NCBI GenBank assembly: GCA_038277395.1 | Contig: CM076195.1 | Coordinates: 158,195,911 to 158,259,910, forward strand | DNA length: 64,000 nucleotides | Source: Dryocosmus kuriphilus | Lineage: Eukaryota; Arthropoda; Insecta; Hymenoptera; Cynipidae | Direction: 5' to 3' | Shown: positions 27,035 to 39,211 of the stretch, piece by piece | How positions within the stretch are numbered: position 1 is the first letter of the stretch | Layout of the letters: every line of letters begins with the position of its first letter | Notes under the pieces: generated by a model | What the model was told of the DNA's origin: nothing | What the model saw: the letters and a program-made list of their open reading frames with translations, nothing else | Database searches by the model: none | Program-made: the position numbers and the translations under genes

Positions 27035-28580
27035 TGTGCAGAAATCTTGTGCCATTTTCAGCAGTCAAAGCTTCCACCATGCAGTAGGTCGTGTGCGTAC
27101 CGTGAGTTGTTTTCACAAACATTTACTTTCACTTGTAAGTAATTTTTTCTTAATAATATGCACTAAAACTTACTTCAAAGTATTTTAAACATAATAGATA
27201 TCTGAAATAATGAGTACATTTTCGTTTTTTTTTCGAATACCAATCTCTCATTTTATAATTCTAACCTCAAATGTCAAGCGTCCTTTCATGGGATTATTTC
27301 AATTGCGCACTCTAACATGATGGAAAAAGAAAAATAGTATTGTTTTCATATGACTATTACTTTAGTGACAAAAGAAAAAATGATGAAAGATAAAAATTCC
27401 AACTGTTTCAAAAGTTTCTTGAAAAATTGTACAAATTCAATACTCTCTTTTTTTTTCCTTCACTATAATGTAACATGATTTATGCACTGTAAGTCAGCAA
27501 TAAAGAAATATGTCTGCACAAAACTTTTTTTTCTCCTATTACTTCTTTTATGAATAAAATGTAATACATAAGAAAAAGTTTCACAGACATTTGAAAATCA
27601 CCAAGAATGTCACTATAATACCCATGTTCTCTTTGCACTACAATACCTTGTGCACTGTAATTTCATTTCAAATTAGAAATATGCAATTTTTCTGCAATTT
27701 TCTTTTGAACAGATCAAAATACAATATGTATTTCATACATATTTCTTATTTTATTGTGAAAATAAAATTTGCGTTTTTTAAAATGAACCTAAAGAGCGCT
27801 TTAATTGTACTATTTAAATTTATTTTGTATTCTTTCGTCTTTTATTGAATTTATGCTAGCAGAAATATTGTGCAAAAGTAATATTACAATGAAGATATTA
27901 TATTTCAATGAGGAAAATAATATTTTCATTGCATGTGTGGTCATGAATTAGTGGGTATTACCTCATTCTAACCTGATATTTTTTTTCCAAAAAGTACATT
28001 CACTTCAATTTATTCCACAAAAATTTGCTGAAAATAATTGAAATGACTTTCAACATGAAATATCTATTACCACCTCAGCAATATTTCCGAATATATACAA
28101 AAAAACTATAAAAATCGTACTTGAATGTGTACAAATCTTGTGCCATTTGCAGAATTCAGAACTTCCACCATGTAATAGGTCGTGTGCATAGCATAAGCTG
28201 TTTTCGCAAACGTTAACTTTCAGTTGAAAGTAATTATTTCTGAATAATATGCACTAAAATTTACTTCAGAGTATTTTAAAAATAACCGATATCTGAAATA
28301 ATTGGTACAAAATATTTTTTTAATACCAAACTTTCATTTCATACTTGTAACTACAAACACCAAGCGTCCTTTCATTGAATTATTTCAATTGCGCACTCTA
28401 ATTTAATACAAAAAAGAAAATATAATTGTTTTTATCAATAGTAGATACATATGACTATTGCTTTAGTGAGAAAAAAGAAGGAATTATAAAAGAAAAAAAT
28501 TCCCACTCTTTCAAAAATTTTGTCAAACATTTTCAAAATTCAATATTTCCTTTTTTTCTCTTTCGCTATAATGTAACATG
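27035..28580 (+). repeat. satellite, longer ~1.1-kb variant unit
   Basis: Shares GCACTCTAA, CTTGTGCCATTT-CAG and CTTCCACCAT anchors with the 534-bp satellite. It carries an extra segment (CATTGCATGTGTGGT-ATGAATTAGTGGGTATTA, ACTTTCAGTTGAAAGTAATTATTTC). The unit breaks at GTAACATGA (28580), where a 2-kb gene-bearing block begins. Confidence 0.8.
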
Positions 28581-30553
28581 AGGGGGGGTTATTACATGAT
28601 ATTACAGTGTTAGTAAACACTGTAATTATTATGACTTCACAAATATAAGGTATTTGCGAGGTACAACAGAAGATGGTTATTTCAGTAAAATGGAATACCG
28701 TTGAGTAATACAAAATATATATTATTTGGGGTTATTATCATGACTTGTAGTTCAATATTGAAGATTGTATTCTTTATTATATTTGCCAATATGAAAATAA
28801 TTGTCATCCATTGATATATAGTTATATATTGAACTAGAAGTCATGAAATAGGCTCTAAATAATGGAGAAACTTTTGTCTTTTCCAACACATGTAGTTCTT
28901 TATGTTCATAAATAAAAAAAAAAACGTTCAAAACATTCTATTTAATTTAGATATGTATATATATATATATGTATAAAGCAGCTTTCATCCAATAATATTA
29001 TACGAAAAATATTCTTTTTCCAAAAATAGATAGTAGTATTTTTTTAAAAAAGAAGTAAAATTATGACGTTTATGAAACGTAGTATTGTAAATATTATTTG
29101 TCAATCTTTTTCTTAAAAGAAAAAAGAAAAGAAAGAGGATACAAGAAGATTATTTAATAAATAGTATTTTATGAGGTATTACGCAATAAAAGAGAGATTA
29201 TGAATCCCAAAACATTTTTCTATATAATGTAAAAATGATATTCAAAAGATAAAGCTGAAAACATTTCTTTATATTTAAAATTCATTTTTCTTCATATTCA
29301 AATGCGTTCGGCATTACAGGTTTTGTACATTTGCAAGAAATGATAGAACAGCAAGTAATAAATAATGTCCTACGTTTCTGAACATTTTTTTTATTTTCAG
29401 TCACATGTAATATGTTTCTGTTTTAATATTGTAATGTCGAGAGTGTGAAATGTTTTCAAATTCTATTTTCTGTGAATGAATTATTCAAACAGGGGTGACT
29501 TGCTTTACGGAGTTTGTCGTAAAGTTCTTTGCCGCATGAGGACGTCACTGTTCTATATCCCTAGTTGATACTGTAGCTTTACATCTCGCATTTAATGGTT
29601 ATGTATGGTACATGTCATTGTACAATAACGATAATTTCGAACGCGAGTGTTTTTTGTGTCCAACGTAATACCTTTCGCTTACGAAAATGAATGTTTAAAC
29701 TGACAATTGGAATACATTGCCAAGAGAGGAATCAAATTCCAAGAGAATAGGAGGAATGCCTGTAAAAGATTATGCTGATTCTTATAATGTATTTTTTGAA
29801 TGCATTATAGAAAAGAATTTTATTCATTGCTTCGGTGGAAAACGATGTACAGTGAATGAAAAGCACTTAGATGTTTTGATGAAATGTATTTATTTATAAA
29901 AAATCTCGAAAGTCATACAAGGTGAAATTAAAATTTTTTTGTAGAGGGTGTCATAAAATGATTTACTCCGATTTGCAAAGTAAGTACACTGTATTGCACA
30001 TGTGTTTATCATTCTACTATTTCTCATTGTAGAAATATATTAGCAAGAGTCTTCTCAATTTTTATAGTATTTTGAAAACATTTTTCTGAAAATAAATGAA
30101 AAGCATATTCCTGAAAGGTAACACATATTAATGTTTCATAGAAAATATTTCTTTGAAATTTTAAAATTATTATTATTTCAAAAGGGGAATATTAGATGTA
30201 CCTTTTGAAAAATTAACAATGTTTCTCATGTTTCTAAACAGTATTTTTCTTTTTCTTTTTTTAAAGAGAAATTGTCTTTCCCAACGAGAGTGTTAGCATT
30301 GATAGGTGAACGAAAAGATCATAATTTCAAAGTTCAAATGGTTAAAGGCATTATAGAAATATCAGACTTAAAAGATGTTTTTCCATAAAAGACCATTAGA
30401 AAAACTATAATAGAGCAGGAATCTGAAACGATTTATGAGAAAATATTTCCAGAACTTAAAATAAAGACTAAACGTATTATTACTTTCATTAGAAATACTT
30501 GGAATATTGAAGGGAGGAAATTAAGAAGAATGCATATATCGCATTCACGTATG
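28581..30553 (+). repeat. 2-kb duplicated block, copy 1 (inserted in satellite)
   Basis: Aligns with 32955-35110 from GATATTACA-AGTGTTAGTAAACACT through the promoter-proximal region (TTTACGGAGTTTGTCGTAAAG) into the coding exons. Both junctions are in satellite DNA. About 55 bp of satellite (TTTTCAAAATTCAATAT to GACATGA) is present on both sides, so the block behaves as an insertion with a flanking direct repeat. Confidence 0.8.
29687..30540 (+). pseudogene. decayed paralogue of the micro-exon gene at 34.1 kb
   Basis: The aligned start codon (29687) is followed by TAA at codon 4. Downstream the first exon is recognisable (EESNSKRIGGMPVKDYADSY, then FFECIIEKNFIHCFGGKRCTVNEK) but shifts frame after LMKCIYL. 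A second exon after TTTTTTTAAAG near 30267 encodes KLSFPTRVLALIGERKDHNF and then meets an in-frame TAA at the same place where the 34-kb copy has its frameshift. It resumes with KTIRKTIIEQESETIYEKIF. At least three lesions make this copy non-functional. There is no micro-exon array after it; satellite sequence follows directly. Confidence 0.8.
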
Positions 30554-32480
30554 AATAAAAAATTTTCAAAATTCAATATTCTTTTCTTTTTTTTTTCCTT
30601 CGGTATAATGTGACATGATTTATGCACTCTAATTCAGCAATAAACAAAAATTTGTGCACACAACTTTTTTTCTCGTATTACTTCTTTTATGAATAAAATG
30701 GAATATATAAGAAAAACTTACAAATAAATTTGAAAATCATCAAAAAAGTCACTACAATGCCCATGTTCTCTTTGTACTAGAATACCTTGAGCATTTCAAC
30801 TTCGTCTCAAATAAGAAATATGCAATTTTTGTGCAATTTCTTTTTGAAGAGAGCAAAATACAATATAGATTTTATAGATATTTCTTATTTTATTGTTAGT
30901 GTAAAATTTTCGTTTTTTACAATGAACCTAAAGAGCGCTTGAAGTTTAGTATTTTTATCTATTTTCTATTCTTTCATATTCCATTGAATTTATGTTAACA
31001 CAAACATTGTGCAAAAGTGACATTACAATGAAGATATTATATTTCAATTAGGAAAATATAACTTTCATTGCATGTGTGGTGATGAATTAGTGGGTATTAA
31101 CTCATTCTAACCTAATATTTCTTTTGTAAAAAGTACATTTTCTTCAGTTTTGTACAAAAAAATATGCTGAAAATAGTTGAAATCACTTTCAACATCAAAT
31201 ATCTATTACCACTTGAACAATATTTCCGAATATATACTAAATAGTTATGAAAATCGTACTTTAATGTGTACAAAGCTTATGCCATTTGTAGCAGTCAGAA
31301 CTTCCACCATGTAGTAGGTCGTATGTGTACCATGAGCTGTTTTTGCAAACATTTACTTTTAGTTGAAAGTAATTATTTCTGAATATATGTACTAAAACTT
31401 ACTGCAGAGTATTTTCAAAGTAATAGATATCCGAAATAATTGGGACAAAATATTTTTTCAATACCAAACTCTCATTTCATACTTGTAATCACAGACACTA
31501 AGCATCTTTTCATGGAATTATTTCAATTGCGCACCCTAACTTGATGGAAAAAAGAAAATATTATTCTTTTTATCAATAGTAGATACATATGACTATTGCT
31601 TTAGTGAGAAAACAATAAATTATGAAGGAAAATAATTCCCACTCTTTCAAAACTTTTTTAAAAATTTGCAAAATTCAATACTTTATTTTTTTTTTTTCCT
31701 TCGCTATAATGTGACATGATTTGGGCACTCTAACTCGAGGATAAAGAAATGTTTCTGCATACAACTTTTTTTCTCGTATTACTTTTTTTTATAAATAAAA
31801 TGGAATACATAAGAAAAAATTTGAAATAAATGTTAAATTCACCAAACAAGTTACTACAATGTCTATATTCTCTTTGCATTATAATACCTTGCACACTGTA
31901 ACTTCCTCTTAAATAAGAAATATGCAATTTTTATGCACTTTCTTTTTGAACAGAGCAAAATGCAATATGGATTTCATATATATTTCTTATTTCATTGTAA
32001 AAGTAAAAATTTCCTTTTTTAAAATGAACCAAAAGAACGCTCTAATGTTAGTATTTAAATCTATTTTTTATTCTTTTCTATTCCATTCAATTTATGCTGG
32101 CACAAAAATTGCGGAAAACTGATATTACAATGAAAACATTATATTCCAATTAGGAAAATATAACTTTCATTGCATATATGCTGATGAATGACTGAGTATT
32201 AGCTTATTCTAACGTGATATTTTTTTTCAAAAAAGTACATTTTCTTCAATTTTGCACAAAAAAATAGGCTGAAAATAGTGGAAATCAGTTGAAATATCAA
32301 ATATCTATTACCACTTCAGCAATATTTCGGAATATATAGAAAAAAGTTATACAAATCGTACTGTAATGTGTAGAAATTTTGTGCCATTTGCAGCATTCAG
32401 AGCTTTCACCATACAGTAGATCATGTGCATACTATGAAATGTTTTTACAAAGATTTAATCTCAGTGGAAAGTAATTATTC
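30554..32480 (+). repeat. satellite, ~1.1-kb units
   Basis: The anchor GCACTCTAA-TC occurs at about 30624 and 31725 (1,101 bp apart). The same spacing separates 27484 from the point where the unit breaks near 28585. Units contain the 534-bp satellite's landmarks plus the extra GTGGGTATTA-CTCATTCTAACCT segment. No gene is supported. Confidence 0.85.
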
Positions 32481-32719
32481 CTGAATAATATGATAATAAT
32501 AATAACTACAAATAAAATTGTATACATTTGTACGCAATCTTGTCTGTATTTAATAATTGCTATATTTTGCCACAATTTCCTCGTCTTCACATTTATGAAT
32601 CGTATTCTTTATTTCCAGTTTTTCCATATTTAATGAACTTCATTCTTCAATGATGATAGAAAATAATATCTCAATAAGATTCATACTATTCATCTGTTGA
32701 GAATATTAACATTTGTTTT

Positions 32720-32778
<59 letters not shown>

Positions 32779-32881
32779 GAAAAGTTCATGTTTCTTATTA
32801 ATATACATATTTTATGTATTTATATGACAAAATTAAAATTTTCAATCTTTTCTATGACTATTAGTTACAGCAACTATTATA

Positions 32882-32912
<31 letters not shown>

Positions 32913-32954
32913 CTGTCACATTGCTTCATTAAATCACATTTATTATGACAAAAA
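32481..32954. other. AT-rich spacer with two (TA)n runs
   Basis: Between the satellite and the second 2-kb block. TA dinucleotide runs lie at about 32724-32774 and 32878-32912. No coding evidence. Confidence 0.6.
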
Positions 32955-34059
32955 TAAAAAAAAGGGGAGATATTACATAATATTAGAGTGTTAGTAAACA
33001 CTTTAATTATTATGACTTCACAAATACAAGGTATTTGTGAGGTTCCAGAGAAGATGGTTATTTCAGTAAAATGGAATACCGTTGAGTAATACAAAATATA
33101 TATCATTTGGGGCCATTATCATGACTTGTAGTTCAATATTGAAGGTCGTATTCTTCATTATGTTTGCCAATATCTAAATAATTGTCACTCATTGATATAT
33201 AGTTATATATTGAACTATAAGCCATGAAATAGGCTCTGAATAATGGAGAAACTTTTATCTTTTCCAACACATGTAGTTCTTTATGTTCATTGAAAAAAGA
33301 AAACATTCAAAACATTCTATTTTATGTAGATACATATATATATATGTATAAAGTGACCTTCATCCAGTGATATTATACGAAAAAATACTCTTTTTTTAAA
33401 TAGATGATAGTATTTTTTAAAAAAAGAAGTAAAATTATGACGCTTATGAAACGTAGTATTGTAAATATTATTTTGGAATTTTTTTTTAAAAGATAAAAAA
33501 AAAGAAGAGGATAAAAGTAGACTATTCAATAAGTAGTATTTTATGAGGTATCACGTAATAAAAGAAAGATTATCAATTTGAAAACATTTTTCTGTACAAT
33601 GTAGAAATGATTTTCAATAGAAAAAGGTGAACACATTTGTTTCTATTTAAAATTCACTTTTCTTCGTATTCAAATGCGTTTGGCATTACAGATTTTGTAC
33701 ATTTGAAATAAATTATGGAACAGAAAGTAATAAATAATGTTCTACGTTTCTGAAACATTTTTTTCATGTTCAGTTACATGTAATATGTTTCTTTATTAAT
33801 ATTGTAATGTCCAGAGTATGAAATGTTTTCAAATTCTATTTTCTGTGAATAAATTATTCAAAGAAAGGTGACTTGCTTTACGGAGTTTGTCGTAAAGTTC
33901 TTTGCCGAATGAAGGCGCCACTGTTCTATATCCCTAGTTCATATTGTAGCTTCACATCTCGCATTGAATGGTTATCTATGGTGCATGTTATTGTACAATA
34001 ACGACGATTTCGAACGAGAGTGTGTCGTGTGTGCAACGTGTAACCTTTCGCTGACGAAA
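32955..34059 (+). promoter_or_regulatory. 5' region of the micro-exon gene (second copy of the duplicated block)
   Basis: Homologous to 28581-29686. It contains an inverted repeat (AGTGTTAGTAAACACT) and a conserved stretch just upstream of the ATG with TTTACGGAGTTTGTCGTAAAG (itself a hairpin: TTTACG/CGTAAA), a GGCGCCACTG segment and AATGGTTAT. Conservation between the two copies extends up to the start codon, so the promoter was duplicated with the gene. No TATA box or initiator can be assigned with confidence. Confidence 0.4.
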
Positions 34060-35192
34060 ATGGATCTGGAAACTCAAAATTCGAATACATTGCCAATACA
34101 GGAATCAAATTCGGAGAGAATGGGAGGAATTTCTGTAAAGGATTGTGCTCATTCGTATAATGCGTTTTTAGAATGTATTATTGAAAACAATTTTACTGAT
34201 CGCTTCGCTGGAAACCATTGTACAGTCAATGCAAAAGAGTTAGACGTTTTGCTGAAATCTGTTTATAAAGAATATCGAAAGTCGTACAAGGAGAAATTGA
34301 AGTCTTTTTGTAGGGGATCTCATAAAATAATTTACTCTGATTTGCGAAGTAAGTAAACTTTATTGCATATATGGTATCGTTCTACTACTATTTGTTACTT
34401 TCTAAATATATTCGCAAGAGTCTTTTCAATTTGTACAGTATTTTCACTACACTTTTCTTGAAATAAATGAAAAAAAAGTAATAAAAAAAAAAAAAAAAAA
34501 TATATAAAAATAAAAAAAATACAAAATAAATAAATACATAAAAATAAAATTTAAAAAAAAAAAAAAATAAGAAAATAAAAACAAAATTATCTTTCATTAT
34601 TCATTTTTGACGTTTTCACAATATTATTATAACGTTTTACAATAATTGCGTTTGCATAATGAAAATTTCAAAATCAGAAATAAATTTTGCTTAAACAGAC
34701 AAATACATTATATACACATTGTAATAGAATGTTTAAAAATATTTCAATAATACCATATATTATTTTCATCCAATGTTTTTCATGTTTCTAAATTGTATCT
34801 TTTTTCTCTTTTTTTAAAGAAAAATTGTCTTCCCCAACGAAAGTGTTTGAATCCATAGGGGAAAGAAAAGATCACAATTTTAAAATTGAAATGGTCAGAG
34901 CCATCATGCAAATATCTGACTTAAAACGTATTTTTAAAAAAAAAGACGATTAAAAAAACTATTACATACCGGGAATCTGAAACCATTTACGAAAAAATAT
35001 TCCCAGAACGTACACTGAAGCCTAAACGTACAATCACTTTGATTCGTAATACTTGGAATCTTCAACGGGAGAAATTAATAGAAGTGCATAAATCGCATTC
35101 ACGCAAGAGTGAATTAATTGATCCTAATATAGGTATAATTTTCTTTTTTTTTGTACATTATATAATTTATTTTTTTATGTACACACAAATAT

Positions 35193-35224
<32 letters not shown>

Positions 35225-37203
35225 TTTTGTATTGAATATTAAAATATGATTCGAAAATTATTTAATTCACTAAAAGAACAAATAGTCCTTTTATTTCATT
35301 CTTTTCATACATAAAAACAAAACTTTCATCAGTTACGAAAGAGACATAAAAAAATATAAAAAGTTAGAATTGTTTGGCATTTATCTACTATATTTCATAT
35401 ATAATAAATAATGTTTATAATAAATGCAAAATGTGTTTATTCAAAATATGGTTTCTTTTAGTATGTATTACTATATATTTATATCTGTAAACAGGAAAAA
35501 CCTTGAGAATGCACAAATGTATGTGTTTTTGTATTGACAATTTTTTAACAGTCATTAATTTCATGAAATTATATACCCATTCGAAAAATGTTTATTACAT
35601 TAAATTCACTAAAAGAAACAGAATTATAGTATTGAATATTAATTTCAATATGATTCGAAAATTATTTAATTGACTAAAAGATGAAATAGTCCTTTTATTT
35701 CATTCATTTCATACATTAAAAACAAAACTTTCATCAGTTACGAAAGAGACATAAAAAAATATAAAAAGTTACAATTGTTTGGCATTTATCTACTATATTT
35801 CAGTACATAATTAAATAATGTTTCCATAAATGCAAAGATGTTTATTCAAAATATGGTTTCTTTTAGTAATGTATTACTATATTTATTTATTATCTGTAGA
35901 TGTTTCCGCGTCACAAGAATTAGAAAGAACGAAAAACCTTGAGAATGCACAAATTGGTATGTGTTTTTGTATAAGACAATTTTTTGACAGCCATTAATTC
36001 TCATGAAATTATATTACCCATTTCATTGCAAAATTTTTATGATACATGTAAAGTTGCATAGAAATAGAAACATAATTATGTATTGAATATTAATTTCAAT
36101 ATGATTCGAAAATTATTTAATTGAATAAAACAAGAAATAGTCTTTTTCTTTCATTCATTTCATACATTAAAAACAAAAGTTTCATCTGTTATGAAAGAGA
36201 CATAAAAAAATATAAAAAGTTACAATTGTTTGGCATTTATCTACTATATTTCAGTACATACTTAAATAATGTTTCCATAAATGCAAAGATGTTTATTCAA
36301 AATATGGTTTCTTTTAGTAATGTATTACTATATTTATTTATGTATTATCTGTAGATTTTTCCGCGTCACAAGAATTAGAAAGAGCGAAAAACCTTGAGAA
36401 TGCACAAGTTGGTATGTGTTTTTGTATAAGACAATTTTTTAACAACCATTAATTCTCATAAAATTATATTACTCATTTCATTGAAAAATTTTGATGATAC
36501 ATGTAAACTTGCATAGAAATAGAAACAGAATTATGTATTGAATATTAATTTCAATATGATTCGAAAATTATTGAATTGAATAAAAGAAGAAATAGTCCTT
36601 TTATTCCATTCATTTGATACATTAAAAACAAAACTTTCATCTGTTATGAAACAGACATAAGAAAATATAAAAAGTTACAATTGTTTGGCATTTATCTACT
36701 ATATTTCAGTACATAATTAAATAATGTTTCCATAAATGCAAAGATGTTTATTCAAAATATGGTTTCTTTTACTAATGTATTACTATATTTATTTATTATC
36801 TGTAGATTTTTCCGCGTCACAGGAATTAGAAAGAGCGAAAAACCTTGAGAATGCACAAATTGGTATGTGTTTTTGTATAAGACAATTTTTTAACAGCCAT
36901 TAATTCTCATGAAATTATATTACCCATTTCATTGAAAAATTTTGATGGAATACATAAGTATGAATATTTTAAAGTAAAAAACTACATTTTTTTATAAATA
37001 ATGATACAAATATCACATTTCATATTCTGTATATTAATCATATCTAATAAAAGCATAAACAACAGTTTACTTCATTTATAAACTTTAATAATAAGAAACA
37101 CATTGAAAGCAATTCATAAATTTTCATATTGATTAACTATTTGTAGACATGGTTGACGTTGCAACGTGTAGTAATGCAGAAGAAGTTCACGACGAAAATA
37201 TTG
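34060..37203 (+). CDS. unrecognised gene with tandemly amplified 57-nt exons
   Basis: ATG at 34060 lies in a good context (GAAAATGGA). Exon 1 is 34060-34348 (MDLETQNSNTLPIQ..., donor GTAAGT, phase 1). Exon 2 is 34820-35132. Then come three near-identical 57-nt exons (35900-35956, 36355-36411, 36806-36862), each phase 1-1 and each encoding a 19-residue unit of the form D-V/F-SASQELER-T/A-KNLENAQ-I/V. A diverged exon of the same length, 37147-37203, encodes DMVDVATCSNAEEVHDENI. Exon 2 has a one-base excess in a nine-A run near 34933. Removing it restores both the frame (TIKKTITYRESETIYEKIF) and the expected phase 1 exit. The N-terminal part is a compact Cys-containing domain (YNAFLECIIENNF), the middle is basic. 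No signal peptide. I cannot name the family, and the 3' end was not found. Confidence 0.55.
35232..36960 (+). repeat. tandem ~453-bp intron+exon units
   Basis: The landmark TTGAATATTAA begins units at 35232, 35632, 36083 and 36538 (spacings 400, 451, 455). Three units carry an intact 57-nt exon between ...TATCTGTAG and GGTATGTG. The first unit keeps only the 3' part of the exon (about 35495-35518) and has lost the acceptor context. Intronic sequence is as similar between units as the exon, so the duplication is recent or homogenised. Confidence 0.9.
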
Positions 37204-37992
37204 GTATGTTTTTATACGAAAGTGTTCTTTTTATCTTTTGAGTAATTCTGAAGAAGAAAATATATATTGAGTAATTGGAAAAAGTGCATACTAAAGGTAA
37301 AGCCATTAAAAAATGTCAAGTATGTAGTTCTTATAGAAAATAATATTATTGTGTTAGATATATGTATGCATATGTATTTTACATAATATTCAATACTTAG
37401 CACATCAATGAAAAACAAATATTTCGTATATATAATAATGACAAAGAAAGAATTTTGTACTTTCTTTATTGGCTATATCTCATGAAATGTAAAAAAAAAA
37501 AAAACTTTTTTGTGCATTATACATGAAGCGTAAAAGATAGCCCTTTGAAAAATAAAGAGATTTGAAGTACCATTAAATATTTGTGGGTGTATCTCATACA
37601 AATTATAATGAAAGTACAGCGAGTGTAGTGGTTGAAAATATTGATATGTTTTTATACAAAGATGTTTTTTTGAACATTAGAGGGCATTAATAACAGTTAA
37701 TATGTATACAAAGAAGATATGAACATTACCATAGTAACGTTTAATGAATGAAGAATATGAATTTATTAGTAGATGGATCATAGTTTTATGACAGATATAT
37801 CTATTCATACCTGCAATAAGAGTAAATAATTCAAAATTTTTGGAGGATTAAAGACTTTTTTACTTGTAGAAGTAACAAGAGTATGAAGAGTACAAAATTA
37901 TTTTTCATTTTTTTACAATGTTTCATTAAATTCTTCATGATATGTGAGTTCATAAATAATATTAAATAGAGACAGCAGCTGTATTGTATGCT
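37204..37992. other. AT-rich interval with a decayed exon-end copy
   Basis: No gene. Near 37627-37680, GTGGTTGAAAATATTGATATGTTTTTATAC-AAG resembles the end and donor of the exon at 37147-37203 (GACGAAAATATTGGTATGTTTTTATAC), suggesting a further decayed duplicate. It ends at the left arm of the large inverted repeat. Confidence 0.5.
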
Positions 37993-39211
37993 GTATTTGT
38001 TGCGTGTCTCGACGTGCTCGATTGTTTTTCTTTGTTCGTTCTTTTGGGTATTTGGCCCATTTAGCCTAAAGCAGAGTAAATTTTTATGCGTTAAAGTGTC
38101 TGAAAGGTTTCGGTAAATAAGTGAGTGTCTTATTCGTGCTTTGGGACAAATAACTTCATCGCGAATTGTCTGTAAGTGAAACAGAAAAGTCCACTGAAAA
38201 TTGCATTTTCATTTCAATGAAAAAGGACCTAGTGAACGAATTTCGAGGAATTTATCACCAAGGAGAATGGATTCAAGTCAATGGCGAGATGTTTCGCACA
38301 TGGGAGATTCTATAATTTTATCTGACTCCGAGGATGAAATTCCAGGATCACGAGATGCGAGTGACCTGGAGATTGCTTCGAAATTGGAGCGTGGATCAAT
38401 TTCCAGGACAGGACGAGCACAGTAAGTTATCTTTTAGTGCAACTCTAGTCCCCAATGTTTTATTTACGTACGTTAAAAATAAAGCAGAGCGAAATACATT
38501 CCAAAGTCATTCATTTGCCCTTAAAAGCATTTCAGAGAATTTCAAGTATTTGCAGGGTTCGGATCTTTGCGATTTCTTGAAGAAAGCTTGTCCAAGGAAT
38601 TAAAAAATTCTATTTAGTAGTCTATAAACTTTTTTAAATTGCACGTTTTAAAAAAATTGTGTTTTCGTGTTGGTTACTTTTTTACAAATTTGAGTTACTT
38701 TTTGCTTACTTCTTTTCTTAAAATATGGTTACTGTTGTACTATTTTTTAAGCTTTGCTTTATTGTTGTATAATTTAAAATTGGAAAACAAGCAGAGCTTA
38801 AAAAAATTAATTTTTTCATTATTTGAAAAAAATTATCTTTCCTTCAAGTATTTTAAAATTAATTTTGAAAGTGGAACGAAATTTTGGTTTTCAACCTTTT
38901 TTTTTTGAATTGCAAAAGGCCATTTTTTTAACATTAAGTTGGTGTTAGAAGGAAGGAAATATTTGTTCTTAACTTTTTTGTGAATTGCAAGAGGAAATTT
39001 GGTTTTTTTAACAACTTCTAACAACTGTTAATTTAGCTTTCTCATCGATGACATCCTTAATAAACAACAATTTTTAAAATAAAATTTATCTTCACTACAA
39101 ATAGCAATCTTGATCTCTGAAATGGGAATTTTCTTTTTTCTTTGGGTCTAAGTTAACAAAAAAAATATATTTTGGTTACTTGTGAACGCGTCCATTAAGA
39201 AACAAATCTTA
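37993..39211 (+). repeat. left arm of a 1.22-kb near-identical inverted repeat
   Basis: Pairs with 46721-47940 in inverted orientation. Outer ends: GTATTTGTTGCGTGTCTC here, GAGACACGCAACAAATAC there. Only a handful of substitutions are visible by eye (for example GTCTCGACG versus GTCTCAACG, and GGGTATTTGG versus GGATATTTGG). The arm carries the apparent promoter, 5' region and first exon of the acidic gene. The inner end of the right arm abuts the assembly gap, so homology may extend further. Confidence 0.92.
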
